From: Formosa agariphila KMM 3901
Lineage (GTDB): Bacteria; Bacteroidota; Bacteroidia; Flavobacteriales; Flavobacteriaceae
DNA length: 64,000 nucleotides
Assembly (NCBI RefSeq): GCF_000723205.1
Contig: NZ_HG315671.1
Location: 903,351-967,350, forward strand
Direction: 5' to 3'
Shown one piece after another: positions 20,383-28,260 of the stretch; positions within the stretch are counted from its first letter, which is position 1; every line of letters starts with the position of its first letter. The position numbers and the translations under genes were made by a program. The notes under the pieces are model-generated. The model was not told where the DNA came from, did not search any database, and worked only from the letters and a program-made list of their open reading frames with translations.

Positions 20383-21513
20383 ATGAAAAGATTAAATGTT
20401 TTAAAACAAAACAAAGTCGCATTATTATTTGGATGCAGTGCCTTATTTTTTGCATGTTCTAGCGATGACGAAGACCCTATTTTAGCTCCGGAAATAGAAC
20501 TTTCTGTAGTCGATCAAGCCGTGTCAATGACCATGAAAGATTCGAAAACTTTTGAAGCTTCAAATTTAAATGAAGATATCTACACTACCGAATGGACTCT
20601 TGGAGACAGTTTGGTATCAACGACAGATACTTACAATTTTACTCCAGAAACATCGGGAGAATATGAGTTATCTTACCGAGCATATAATATTAGTGGCGAG
20701 TTTACTTTTAACTATAATATTACGGTAGATGCTTTTATACGTCCAGTTACTGCAAACAGCACACCTTATGTTACAGAATTAATTGAATATTTACCAGCAC
20801 CAGGACAATACCTAAACAAAAACTTAGGGAATTTAGAAAGTGCAGAAGGCATCTTAAATACTAAAAGTGGTTTTGTCTCTTTAGGCGCTTGGGGTGGTTC
20901 TATAACTTTAGCATTCGACCATACCGTTTTAAATGCTACAGACGACAATGATTTTGTTGTATACGGAAATCCGTTACCTTCTTTTGCCGAACCCGGAGTT
21001 ATATGGGTCATGCAAGATGAAAATGCAAACGGAATTGCCGATGATACATGGTATGAAATTAAAGGAAGTGCTCACGATTTAGAAGGCACAATTCGAAACT
21101 ACAGTTTAACTTATTTTAAGCCAGCTTCAGAAGCCGATGACATTGCATGGGAAGATAGCGAAGGCGCAACAGGTGTAGTGGCTAAAAATGCATTTCACCA
21201 ACAAGCGTATTATCCAGAATGGATTACTGAAGATTCTTACACGTTAACAGGAACACTTTTATCGAGTGAAAATATTGATATGAGTAATACATCATTCATC
21301 ACAAGCGCACCATTCGAATATGGTTATGCCGATAATACTGGAGGTGGTGATGCTATAGATATTGCAGATGCTATTAATGCAGACGGCGAAGCAGTTTCTT
21401 TATCTGGAATCGATTTTATTAAAATCCAAACAGGTATTCAAGCTAACATGGGATGGTTAGGTGAATTATCTACCGAAGTAAAAGGCGTAGCAGATTTAAG
21501 CTTAACAGAATAA
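20383..21513 (+). CDS. Third lipoprotein of the B12 operon, PKD-like domain
   Basis: 376-residue predicted lipoprotein: hydrophobic signal ending FFACSS, then the acidic run SDDEDP, which again suggests surface display. The N-terminal third (about 40-115) has a PKD/Ig-like pattern (TTEWTLGDSLVSTTDTYNF, SGEYELSYRAYN). The C-terminal two thirds (about 130-376) contain GFVSLGAWGGSITLAFDHTV, DNDFVVYGNPL, DETWYEIKGSAHD-like text (actual DDTWYEIKGSAHD) and a final IKIQTGIQANMGWLG. I recognise this as a family that accompanies BtuB/BtuG loci in Bacteroidota but know of no proven function. A role as an extra B12-binding or propeller-accessory lipoprotein is a plausible inference. Last gene of the operon, 18 bases after the BtuG-like gene. 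Confidence 0.7.
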   Translation: MKRLNVLKQNKVALLFGCSALFFACSSDDEDPILAPEIELSVVDQAVSMTMKDSKTFEASNLNEDIYTTEWTLGDSLVSTTDTYNFTPETSGEYELSYRAYNISGEFTFNYNITVDAFIRPVTANSTPYVTELIEYLPAPGQYLNKNLGNLESAEGILNTKSGFVSLGAWGGSITLAFDHTVLNATDDNDFVVYGNPLPSFAEPGVIWVMQDENANGIADDTWYEIKGSAHDLEGTIRNYSLTYFKPASEADDIAWEDSEGATGVVAKNAFHQQAYYPEWITEDSYTLTGTLLSSENIDMSNTSFITSAPFEYGYADNTGGGDAIDIADAINADGEAVSLSGIDFIKIQTGIQANMGWLGELSTEVKGVADLSLTE

Positions 21514-21538
21514 CACTTTACTCAATTATTATAGTAGA

Positions 21539-21574
21539 AAACGCTTCAGAATTTACGTTCTGAAGCGTTTTTTT
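21539..21574 (+). terminator. Intrinsic terminator of the B12 operon
   Basis: Arms 21541-21551 and 21558-21568 pair perfectly over 11 bases around a 6-base loop, followed by a run of T. It closes the operon begun at the riboswitch. Confidence 0.93.
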
Positions 21575-21603
21575 ATTTACTATTAAATATATCTACTAAA
21601 GCA

Positions 21604-21981
21604 TTACATCACTTTTTGAGCTAGATACTTCTGAACTTCGTAGACATTTATACTCTTGTTAAATTTTTTGCTTACAGAAGGTAAGTTTTCGCTAGATATC
21701 CAGATTTTTAATTCGGCATCTAAATCGAATGTGCCAGCAGTTTCTAAAGAAAATCTCGAAATACTTTTATAAGGCATCGATCTGTATTCTTGTTTACTTC
21801 CTGTAAAACCTTGTACATCTATTAAAATTAAGCGTTTGTTGGTAAACATAAAAGTATCACGCAAAAGCTTAAATCCTAATTCTACATGTTCACCATCTAT
21901 AAGTAATCTGCCGTATTTTTCGTTTAAATGTTCTGCAGATATTTCAGAAGCATTACCTAGAATTTTATTAAATATTCCCAT
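21604..21981 (-). CDS. Bacterial PH-domain protein
   Basis: 125-residue soluble protein whose whole length matches the bacterial pleckstrin-homology fold (bPH_1 type). The typical signature is GEHVELGFKLLRDTFMFTNK then RLILIDVQGFTGSKQEYRS, with PYKSISRFSLETAGTF and ELKIWIS further on. It has no signal peptide or membrane segment. Small stand-alone members of this family exist in many bacteria; their roles are unknown, though the fold usually supports protein or lipid contacts. It is single on the minus strand, convergent with the B12 operon and divergent from lrgA. Confidence 0.8.
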   Translation of the reverse strand: MGIFNKILGNASEISAEHLNEKYGRLLIDGEHVELGFKLLRDTFMFTNKRLILIDVQGFTGSKQEYRSMPYKSISRFSLETAGTFDLDAELKIWISSENLPSVSKKFNKSINVYEVQKYLAQKVM

Positions 21982-22308
21982 ATAATAAGTTTAAAGTTTG
22001 AGTGCATCGTTTTAGAAAAACGATTTTAGTCTATAACTGTATTACAAAGATATTTTGAAATGAATTAAAATGTAACTTTTTTACAATTATAAATATCTTA
22101 AATCATTTTACTAGATTGTGTTTGGTTTTTAGAATTCCATCAATTCTTTGAAAAGAACTTTTTAATTGGCATAAAACCTTTTAAAACAACAAATCAAATG
22201 GGTTTCAAGGCGTTTTTAGACTGTTAATGATTATTTTTGTTTTCAGAAAAATTAATAAATACGCGACTATTTAGTTGGTTTTAAATACGATTTTAAAGAC
22301 TATAATAT
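21982..22308. other. Gene-free spacer with a candidate lrgAB promoter
   Basis: A 327-base AT-rich stretch between divergent genes. The only recognisable element is TATTTTTG at 22232-22239, a TAnnTTTG match 69 bases before the lrgA start. No open frame, hairpin or repeat was seen. Confidence 0.4.
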
Positions 22309-22671
22309 ATGAGACAAGTTGTAATAATTATGGGATGCTTACTTTTTGGTGAAGTATTCGTTTATCTCACTGGAATTAAAATGCCATCGAGTATTATAGG
22401 TATGTTGTTGTTAACCGTTTCATTAGAATTGGGATGGATAAAATTAGATTGGGTAAAAGGATTAAGTGATTTTTTAACCAAGAATATGGCATTCTTTTTT
22501 GTGCCTCCAGGTGTGGCTATTATGTTGTATTTAGATCTCATTCAAGCTTCGTTTTGGCCTATTATTGTAGCCTCTACTTTAGGAACTATAATTGTTTTTG
22601 CCTGTACGGGTTGGACTCATCAATTATTTATGAGACATAAGAATACATTTAAAAAGAATAAAAACAGTTAG
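22309..22671 (+). CDS. lrgA: CidA/LrgA-family holin-like membrane protein
   Basis: 120-residue inner-membrane protein with four predicted helices. The family pattern is GEVFVYLTGIKMPSSIIGML near the N-terminus and FFFVPPGVAIM in the middle. LrgA/CidA proteins form holin-like pores and work with LrgB partners. They have been linked to cell lysis control and to pyruvate or small organic acid transport. The partner lrgB starts 4 bases after its stop, so the pair is certainly an operon. Which of the two proposed roles applies cannot be told here. Confidence 0.9.
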   Translation: MRQVVIIMGCLLFGEVFVYLTGIKMPSSIIGMLLLTVSLELGWIKLDWVKGLSDFLTKNMAFFFVPPGVAIMLYLDLIQASFWPIIVASTLGTIIVFACTGWTHQLFMRHKNTFKKNKNS

Positions 22672-22675
22672 ACTT

Positions 22676-23383
22676 ATGAATGCTATTTTAAATTCAGAGA
22701 TTTTTATTCTTACCTTAACATTTGTTGCATATTTTCTAGCTCAAAATATTCAGAGAAAGACAAAAATAATTTTTCTTAATCCGGTTTTAGTTGCTATTAT
22801 TTTAATAATTGCAGTATTGGTTATTTTTAAAATAGATTTTGAATCTTATGCAGAAGGTAGCCGTATGATAGAGTTTTTACTAAAACCAGCGATTGTGGCA
22901 TTGGGTGTGCCATTGTATCAGCAGTTGGGTAAAATAAAAAAACAAGCCATTCCTATAATCGTATCTCAATTAGTAGGCTGTATTGCAGGTGTGGTATCGG
23001 TTGTTTTAATTGCTAAAGCGATGGGAGCTCCTAAAGAAATTATTTTTTCTATCGCTCCTAAATCAGTGACAACACCTATCGCAATGGAAGTCTCTAAAAC
23101 TTTAGGTGGAATACCACCCCTTACCGCTTCTGTAGTGGTACTATTTGGAATCTTAGGTTCTATTTTTGGGTATGAAATAATGAAGATTTCACGAATAAAA
23201 AGCACAATCTCTCAAGGGATTTCTATGGGAACAGCAGCTCACGTTTTAGGCGCATCAAAATCCATGGAAATTAGTGGGAATTTTGGTGCATTATCAAGTA
23301 TAGGGTTAATTGTGAACGGTGTTTTTACAGCATTTTTAGCGCCATATATTATCGCTTTTCTAGGGATTTGGATAGACTTTTAA
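22676..23383 (+). CDS. lrgB: LrgB-family membrane protein
   Basis: 235-residue polytopic membrane protein, about seven helices. It has the LrgB signature PKSVTTPIAMEVSKTLGGIP (about 123-142) and GTAAHVLGASKSMEISGNFG. It functions with LrgA upstream in holin/antiholin-type control or as a metabolite carrier, as in the PlgG and pyruvate systems of other organisms. Length and motifs are normal for the family. A bidirectional terminator follows. Confidence 0.92.
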   Translation: MNAILNSEIFILTLTFVAYFLAQNIQRKTKIIFLNPVLVAIILIIAVLVIFKIDFESYAEGSRMIEFLLKPAIVALGVPLYQQLGKIKKQAIPIIVSQLVGCIAGVVSVVLIAKAMGAPKEIIFSIAPKSVTTPIAMEVSKTLGGIPPLTASVVVLFGILGSIFGYEIMKISRIKSTISQGISMGTAAHVLGASKSMEISGNFGALSSIGLIVNGVFTAFLAPYIIAFLGIWIDF

Positions 23384-23411
23384 GTGAATTTTGGCCAGAT
23401 TATTCTATATA

Positions 23412-23447
23412 AAAAAAGCTCCATAATTAAATTTATGGAGCTTTTTT
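23412..23447. terminator. Bidirectional terminator between lrgB and the DUF4369 gene
   Basis: Arms 23412-23426 and 23433-23447 pair over 15 bases around a 6-base loop. A and T runs on both sides let it serve both converging genes. Confidence 0.9.
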
Positions 23448-23467
23448 ATAGGTAAATGATAAACTAT

Positions 23468-24157
23468 TTATTTTTTGATGTCTTCTAAATAACGTTGTAA
23501 TTGCGTACCGTATTTAGACGATTTAATTTCTGGAGTTAAAGAGGAATTAATGGTGTCTAACCATTTTACATTAGCATCGTAAATTTCTGATAATGCTAGG
23601 TAAGGCGCAATTTCAGAATCTTTATGATTAATAGCATAATTAACAGTGAATAAATACTTACGTTTAATTAAACCTTCATCCAGTTTAATAATACTATCTA
23701 TTTTAATAGAGTCCTTTGCTTGAATAGCCTCGAATTTTGCTTGAATTAAATCTAAACGTGCGTTACTCATTTTAACATTCATAACATTATATTCATCTAA
23801 AAGCGCTTGGTTTTTCGAGCCAGATATTTTAGCATCTGTTACAAAGTTTTTAAGCGTAGTGTTAATGTTAATACGTCCAGCCTCGGCAAAGAACGGAATA
23901 CGCTCGTAAGATTTATCGTGTTTATTTAATACTAAATAAAAAATTTCTGGAGTATCTACCTCTCCATGTAATTCAAAAGTTTCATTACCGTTAATTCTTA
24001 AGGAATCTAAAGTCACTAATAGGGAGTCATCTATTTTTTGAAGATACACCGTTCCTTTTTTCAAGCCTTTAACATGAGCGTTTACAGTTAAATTTCCTTG
24101 GTCTTTACCACAAGATATAACGATTAATAAAAGGAGTAAAATAGATAAATTTTTCAT
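23468..24157 (-). CDS. DUF4369-domain lipoprotein without a thioredoxin domain
   Basis: I place the start at 24157 (MKNLSILLLL), because this gives a clean lipoprotein signal ending VISCGKDQ. An ATG 36 bases upstream would add a polar front. The 229-residue product has the DUF4369 beta-sandwich at about 20-125 (VNAHVKGLKKGTVYLQKIDD, FELHGEVDTPEIFYLVL), then a helical segment to the end. In most Bacteroidota proteins DUF4369 is followed by a TlpA-like thioredoxin domain; here there is no WCxxC motif and the chain stops. Function unknown; probably a periplasmic or outer-membrane-attached protein. Confidence 0.75.
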   Translation of the reverse strand: MKNLSILLLLLIVISCGKDQGNLTVNAHVKGLKKGTVYLQKIDDSLLVTLDSLRINGNETFELHGEVDTPEIFYLVLNKHDKSYERIPFFAEAGRININTTLKNFVTDAKISGSKNQALLDEYNVMNVKMSNARLDLIQAKFEAIQAKDSIKIDSIIKLDEGLIKRKYLFTVNYAINHKDSEIAPYLALSEIYDANVKWLDTINSSLTPEIKSSKYGTQLQRYLEDIKK

Positions 24158-24209
24158 TTGTATAATTGAATTTTTGGAGCGCAAATATCTCATAATTATT
24201 TAATAAATA

Positions 24210-25475
24210 CTAGTTGGTTGCAACGATTTTCATAAGCTCGGTACAAAGAATTGCACCATAGGTTCCAACAACATAACCAAACACGGCTAGAAGCGCACCT
24301 ACAGTGGCTAAAGAGGGATGAAATGCTGCGGCTACAACAGGGGCAGAGGCAGCACCACCAACATTGGCTTGACTTCCTACAGCTAAGAAAAAATAGGGTG
24401 CCTTTATAAGCTTAGCTACAATAATTAATAATATGGCATGAATAGTCATCCAAACAATACCGATTAATATTAGACCTGGGTTTTCAAATATTTTAGTCAG
24501 GTCCATTTTCATACCAATAGTAGCAACTAAAATGTAAATAAAAATACTTCCAATTTTACTGGCCCCAGCGCCTTCATACGTTTTTGCTTTTGTAAAGGAT
24601 AATAAAATACCAATTACTGTGGCAATAGTAATTAACCAAAAGAAACTACTTCCAAACGATGATAACGGACTTTTAGGGTCGCTAACTGCTGTGAAATTCG
24701 TTGTTAAGTAAGTTGAAATAATCTCTGAACCATAATGTGCTATGCCAACAGCAACAAAGGCAAATCCAAGAATCATCATATAATCTGTTAACGTAGGAAT
24801 TCTTGTAATTTTATCGCTAAAACTTTGAACTTTTGCTTGTAATTCTTCGATAGCTGAATTGTCTGCTTTAAGCCAATTATCAATCTTCTTACGTTTTCCT
24901 ATTCCTAATAAAATGATGGCCATCCAGATGTTGGCTACTACAATGTCTACAAGTACCATTCCTCCATACAATTCCTGATTATATTCGTAGATTTCTAACA
25001 TCGCGGCTTGGTTAGCACCTCCACCAATCCAACTTCCAGCTAGAGTAGACAGTCCGCGCCATACGGCATCGAATCCAGCGCCACCAACAGTTTCGGGTGA
25101 AAAAGTAGAAATTATTAAAATAGCGATAGGTCCTCCAATTACAATACCAATGGTTCCTGTAAAGAACATTACTAAGGCTTTCCATCCTAAGTTAAAAACG
25201 GCTTTTAAATCTATACTAATAGTCATTAATACTAAAGCCGCAGGTAATAGGTAGCGACTGGCTATAAAATAAGTTTGAGAGGTGTCTGCAGAAATGATTC
25301 CTAAAGAATTAAAAATAGCGGGAATCAAGTAGCACATTAATAAGCCAGGAATGTATTTATAAAATGTAGTCCAGAATTTAGTTTTTTTAGATTCTGTATA
25401 AAATACAAATGCAAGTGAAATCATTAGAATACCAAAAACAATAGCGTCGTTAGTGAATAGGGGCGTGTTTTCCAT
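24210..25475 (-). CDS. DUF819-family multi-pass membrane protein
   Basis: 421-residue inner-membrane protein with about 11-12 hydrophobic helices. Characteristic glycine-rich stretches are LSTLAGSWIGGGANQAAMLE (about 140-160) and AVGSQANVGGAASAPVVAAA near the C-terminus, which repeat the same pattern and suggest an internal duplication as in carrier proteins. The family (YjcL-like) resembles keto-acid and small-solute carriers, but no substrate is established. The DUF4369 gene follows on the same strand at 53 bases, so the two may be cotranscribed. Confidence 0.85.
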   Translation of the reverse strand: MENTPLFTNDAIVFGILMISLAFVFYTESKKTKFWTTFYKYIPGLLMCYLIPAIFNSLGIISADTSQTYFIASRYLLPAALVLMTISIDLKAVFNLGWKALVMFFTGTIGIVIGGPIAILIISTFSPETVGGAGFDAVWRGLSTLAGSWIGGGANQAAMLEIYEYNQELYGGMVLVDIVVANIWMAIILLGIGKRKKIDNWLKADNSAIEELQAKVQSFSDKITRIPTLTDYMMILGFAFVAVGIAHYGSEIISTYLTTNFTAVSDPKSPLSSFGSSFFWLITIATVIGILLSFTKAKTYEGAGASKIGSIFIYILVATIGMKMDLTKIFENPGLILIGIVWMTIHAILLIIVAKLIKAPYFFLAVGSQANVGGAASAPVVAAAFHPSLATVGALLAVFGYVVGTYGAILCTELMKIVATN

Positions 25476-25575
25476 AAAATTTTGTTAAAGTCGCAAAATA
25501 GCAATTTAAGGCCTTAAAAAAAAGTGGTTTTGTTTAAAGTTTGGCATGATGATTGCATTTTAGTTTTCAATTATT

Positions 25576-25608
25576 ATGATGACCGATATTAGAGTGTGGT
25601 TACTTTAA
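25576..25608 (+). CDS. Possible 10-codon leader peptide
   Basis: A very short frame encoding MMTDIRVWLL with two adjacent ATG codons, ending 45 bases before a strong terminator hairpin. The layout of short peptide then hairpin resembles a transcription attenuator, but no biosynthetic operon follows on the plus strand. It may be a relic, part of a small RNA, or chance. Confidence 0.25.
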   Translation: MMTDIRVWLL

Positions 25609-25652
25609 TATTTCGAGTAATAATTTTTTCATATTGGTTGGTTAGTTAGTGA

Positions 25653-25680
25653 AAAAGCATCCCTAGAGGATGCTTTTTTT
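25653..25680. terminator. Strong hairpin terminator in the gene-free stretch
   Basis: Arms aaaagcatcc and ggatgctttt around a 5-base loop (ctaga), with a run of seven T on the plus strand. It is not downstream of any annotated gene on the plus strand, so it probably ends an unannotated short transcript. Confidence 0.75.
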
Positions 25681-25999
25681 GTGCTCTATTATATTGAAAA
25701 TTTAAAATAAATCACTACATAGTTTACTCGTTAAGGTTGTAAGTTAGCTGTAATTAAGTGTTTTTTTATAGCTGTTATTGTAATGAAAACGGTTAATAAC
25801 TATTCAATTATTTCCTTTTTTAGTAAGATTCCAATAAAATTATTGTAGCTATAGTTATATAAAAGGGAGAGCCTTTTACATTTTGTCGTGTATATCTGTT
25901 TTTTTGTCGTTTTTACAAGAATTTTCTTTGATTATGTTAAAATTGTTTAAATGTTTATAAATTAAACGTCTTTTTCCCTGCTTTTATCAATCTTAATTT

Positions 26000-26147
26000 T
26001 ATATTTGAGTATTACTAAATATTTTTTAGTTAATGGATTAATTAATTAAATTTTGCATCATGTAGTTGATACCGGATTCCCAAATCTTACTTCATTATAA
26101 AAATGCAAAAAATAATAAACCGAGGTTGAGGGACCTCGGTTTATTTA
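26000..26147 (+). ncRNA. Candidate small RNA with its own promoter element and terminator
   Basis: TATATTTG at 26000-26007 fits the Bacteroidota -7 element. About 140 bases later there is a perfect 10-bp hairpin (26117-26126 with 26133-26142) followed by a T-rich stretch. Between them, ttttgcat (26051-26058) pairs with atgcaaaa (26103-26110), which would close a separate domain. No open frame of note is present. The hairpin must also serve alkB on the other strand, so it is not proof of a plus-strand RNA. Confidence 0.3.
26117..26142 (-). terminator. Intrinsic terminator after alkB
   Basis: Perfect 10-bp stem (aaaccgaggt/acctcggttt) with a 6-base loop, nine bases past the alkB stop. The flanks are T-rich in both directions. 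Confidence 0.88.
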
Positions 26148-26150
26148 TTT

Positions 26151-26750
26151 TTAATATACTGTTCTAAAGGTTAGATTAATTCGTTTTCCTATCTTCTTTT
26201 TTGTTTTAGGCAGTTGGTGTAACCAGTAGTCTTGTGTGCCACCTTTCATAATTAATAAACTTCCATGATTTAGTATTAATTTCTGTTTTAAATTAGAATC
26301 TTCTTTATGTTTAAAATGAAATATACGTTCAGCTCCAAAAGATATCGATGCAATTAAAGGACGTTGTCCCAATGCTTTCTCGTTATCGGTATGCCAACCA
26401 TTACTATCTTGTCCGTCGCGATATAAATTACATAAGTATGTAGTAAAACGATGTTGTAATTCAAGTTCAACCTTAGCTTTAATAGCTTCTAATGACTTTG
26501 TAAACGGATGCGGTTGCATGTGTATTCCTGAATACGAATATGACTTTGAATTGTTTGCATATAATGCGGTAAGCCGAGGTTGAGGTACTGTTTTTCCGAA
26601 AATCGTGATGTCGTCTAGCTGCCAGGCTATAGTCTCTAATAGTACATTGAAATAGGCGTTGGCTTCAGAACGTGCGAAAAATGAAGGATAATAAATCACT
26701 TCTGCATCTTTCATATTCAATACTATGGGGTCAGATTTAAATAATGTCAT
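26151..26750 (-). CDS. alkB: AlkB-type 2-oxoglutarate/Fe(II) dioxygenase
   Basis: Oxidative demethylase that repairs alkylated bases in DNA or RNA. I use the ATG at 26750, giving 199 residues starting MTLFKSDPI. The frame extends 24 codons further upstream, but that part overlaps the DoxX gene and adds unrelated sequence. The iron ligands are visible in NGWHTDNEKAL (HxD) and a distal histidine near MKGGTQDYWLHQLPKTKK. The 2-oxoglutarate-binding arginines lie in RINLTFR at the C-terminus. Its ATG overlaps the DoxX stop by one base (TAATG), so translation is likely coupled. The AlkB2/3-like size suggests a repair role. Confidence 0.9.
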   Translation of the reverse strand: MTLFKSDPIVLNMKDAEVIYYPSFFARSEANAYFNVLLETIAWQLDDITIFGKTVPQPRLTALYANNSKSYSYSGIHMQPHPFTKSLEAIKAKVELELQHRFTTYLCNLYRDGQDSNGWHTDNEKALGQRPLIASISFGAERIFHFKHKEDSNLKQKLILNHGSLLIMKGGTQDYWLHQLPKTKKKIGKRINLTFRTVY

Positions 26751-27109
26751 TATAAATTTATATAAGAGTAGGCCCAATACATTAATACAAACTGAAGTGG
26801 AATGCGAGATATTAATATCCATTTTGGAAGTCCAGAGCCAGTTTTTTCATCTTTAAGCATATAAACATGGACTAATAAAAATACAGCTAACATGGCTATT
26901 AAGCCATAAATAGCAACCGATTTTAAAGCAGGAATACAAATTGAAATTCCTAATGCAATTTCAAAAATACCACTTAAAGCCACTAATAATTTATGATTAG
27001 GAAGGTAATCTGGCATAATCCGTAAATACGTCTTTGGATTAACAAAATGTAAAATGCCAGCGACGATGTAAAGAAAAGCCATGAAATATAAATGCCAAGG
27101 ATACAACAT
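26750..27109 (-). CDS. DoxX-family small membrane protein
   Basis: 119-residue inner-membrane protein with four predicted helices and the family pattern FLYIVAGILHFVNPKTYLRI followed by LSGIFEIALGI. DoxX-like proteins are named after a subunit of an archaeal quinol oxidase, but in most bacteria the small stand-alone members have no proven role; links to oxidative stress are reported for some. The gene heads a two-gene unit with alkB, overlapping by one base, which may hint at a shared stress response. Divergent from the dipeptidase gene. Confidence 0.85.
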   Translation of the reverse strand: MLYPWHLYFMAFLYIVAGILHFVNPKTYLRIMPDYLPNHKLLVALSGIFEIALGISICIPALKSVAIYGLIAMLAVFLLVHVYMLKDEKTGSGLPKWILISRIPLQFVLMYWAYSYINL

Positions 27110-27153
27110 AAGTAAAATTAATTTTTTCTAAATTAGCCTTTAATGTCGATGCT

Positions 27154-27819
27154 ATGAAATTTAAATTTGCCTTTTTCTGTTTTCTTATTAGTACATATGC
27201 GTTTTCGCAGTTACCAAAAGGGTTTGTGTATCTAACCGATATATCTCCTACAATAGCTTTAGAAATGCGGTATTGTACAGATTATAATTTTGTTGGTACA
27301 CCTATTTATGGATATCATGAGGCTGTGTGTATTGTAACTAAAGAAACAGCCAATGCTTTACATGCTGTTCAGCAGGAGTTAGCAACTCAAAATTTATCTC
27401 TTAAAATATACGATTCGTATAGACCTCAAGAAGCGGTAAATCATTTTATAGATTGGGCGAAACATGTAAACGACACGTTAATGAAACCTCATTTTTATCC
27501 AGATGTGAATAAACGCTATTTGTTTAGAGATGGATATATATCTTCTAAATCTAGACATAGTAGCGGGAGTACAGTCGATTTAACCATTGTAAACGCAGAT
27601 ACTGGTGAAACTTTAGATATGGGGTCTCCATTCGACTTTTTTGGAGAGCCATCTTGGGTGGCGTATACTAAGTTAAGTCAGGAGCAAAAAGCCAATAGAA
27701 TGTTATTGCAAAGAGTTATGCAAAAGCATGGCTTTAGAAGTTATAGCAAAGAATGGTGGCATTTTACCTTACGAAATGAGCCTTTTAAAAATCAGTATTT
27801 TAATTTTCCGGTGGAATAA
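27154..27819 (+). CDS. Exported D-alanyl-D-alanine dipeptidase (VanX/M15D type)
   Basis: 221-residue zinc peptidase with a signal peptide (about 1-19, ending TYAFS). The zinc ligands and catalytic residues are visible: SRHSSGSTVDLTIVN (His and Asp) and EWWHFTL (Glu and His). YDSYRPQEAVNHF is the conserved front of the fold. These enzymes cut D-Ala-D-Ala, releasing D-alanine from peptidoglycan turnover. A vancomycin-resistance role needs vanH/vanA, which are absent here, so a recycling role is more likely. Single gene; its stop is 2 bases from that of the convergent hypothetical gene. Confidence 0.9.
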   Translation: MKFKFAFFCFLISTYAFSQLPKGFVYLTDISPTIALEMRYCTDYNFVGTPIYGYHEAVCIVTKETANALHAVQQELATQNLSLKIYDSYRPQEAVNHFIDWAKHVNDTLMKPHFYPDVNKRYLFRDGYISSKSRHSSGSTVDLTIVNADTGETLDMGSPFDFFGEPSWVAYTKLSQEQKANRMLLQRVMQKHGFRSYSKEWWHFTLRNEPFKNQYFNFPVE

Positions 27820-27821
27820 AA

Positions 27822-28247
27822 CTACGCTTTAGTTAGTGTATAACTTTTTATCCAAGGGATATCAGATTCATGAAATTGAATTGTAGTTGGACTGTTTTCT
27901 GAAGATGTATTACGTGGAGATTTATAATCTAATCGCGCTTTAGAATGACTTAAATCGATTGTTTCTTCTTTAGATTGATTTTTATTATTGGATGTAAACG
28001 AAATGAGTTTATTTGTAATCTTCCAAGTCCCACCATCCGATTTGTGTTCTTTTTGTGGGATACCTGCTTCAATAAATCTATAATAGGTATATGCATATGT
28101 TCCGTTCGGGTGTAACGTAACCTCATGCGTTAAGGCGTTACCATCTGTAAGTTTTGCTTCGTATTTGTAGTCGCCTACAGCGATTTTTGTTTGCGCTACT
28201 AGGGCATATTGAGAAATAAGAATAAAAATTACAAGTAGTTTTTTCAT
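27822..28247 (-). CDS. Small exported protein of unknown function
   Basis: 141 residues with a clear signal peptide (MKKLLVIFILISQYALVAQ). The rest is predicted beta-strand rich and hydrophilic, with a lipocalin-like feel: GDYKYEAKLTDG, LHPNGTYAYTYYRF, GGTWKITNKLISFTS. Several Bacteroidota proteins of this kind report residual ligand or detergent binding, but I do not recognise a named family. It starts 13 bases after the helicase stop on the same strand and is probably cotranscribed with it. No lipobox. Confidence 0.6.
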   Translation of the reverse strand: MKKLLVIFILISQYALVAQTKIAVGDYKYEAKLTDGNALTHEVTLHPNGTYAYTYYRFIEAGIPQKEHKSDGGTWKITNKLISFTSNNKNQSKEETIDLSHSKARLDYKSPRNTSSENSPTTIQFHESDIPWIKSYTLTKA

Positions 28248-28260
28248 ACTTGATTATGGA

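Noticed and set aside
22070-22140. Possible regulatory repeat upstream of lrgA
   Set aside because: AT-rich sequence with no clear inverted or direct repeat beyond chance.
26751-26822. Upstream extension of alkB
   Set aside because: It would run through the end of the DoxX gene; the ATG at 26750 overlaps its stop by one base and fits the family length.
27154-27819. VanX-type gene as a vancomycin-resistance locus
   Set aside because: No vanH, ligase or sensor genes are nearby; a peptidoglycan recycling role is simpler.
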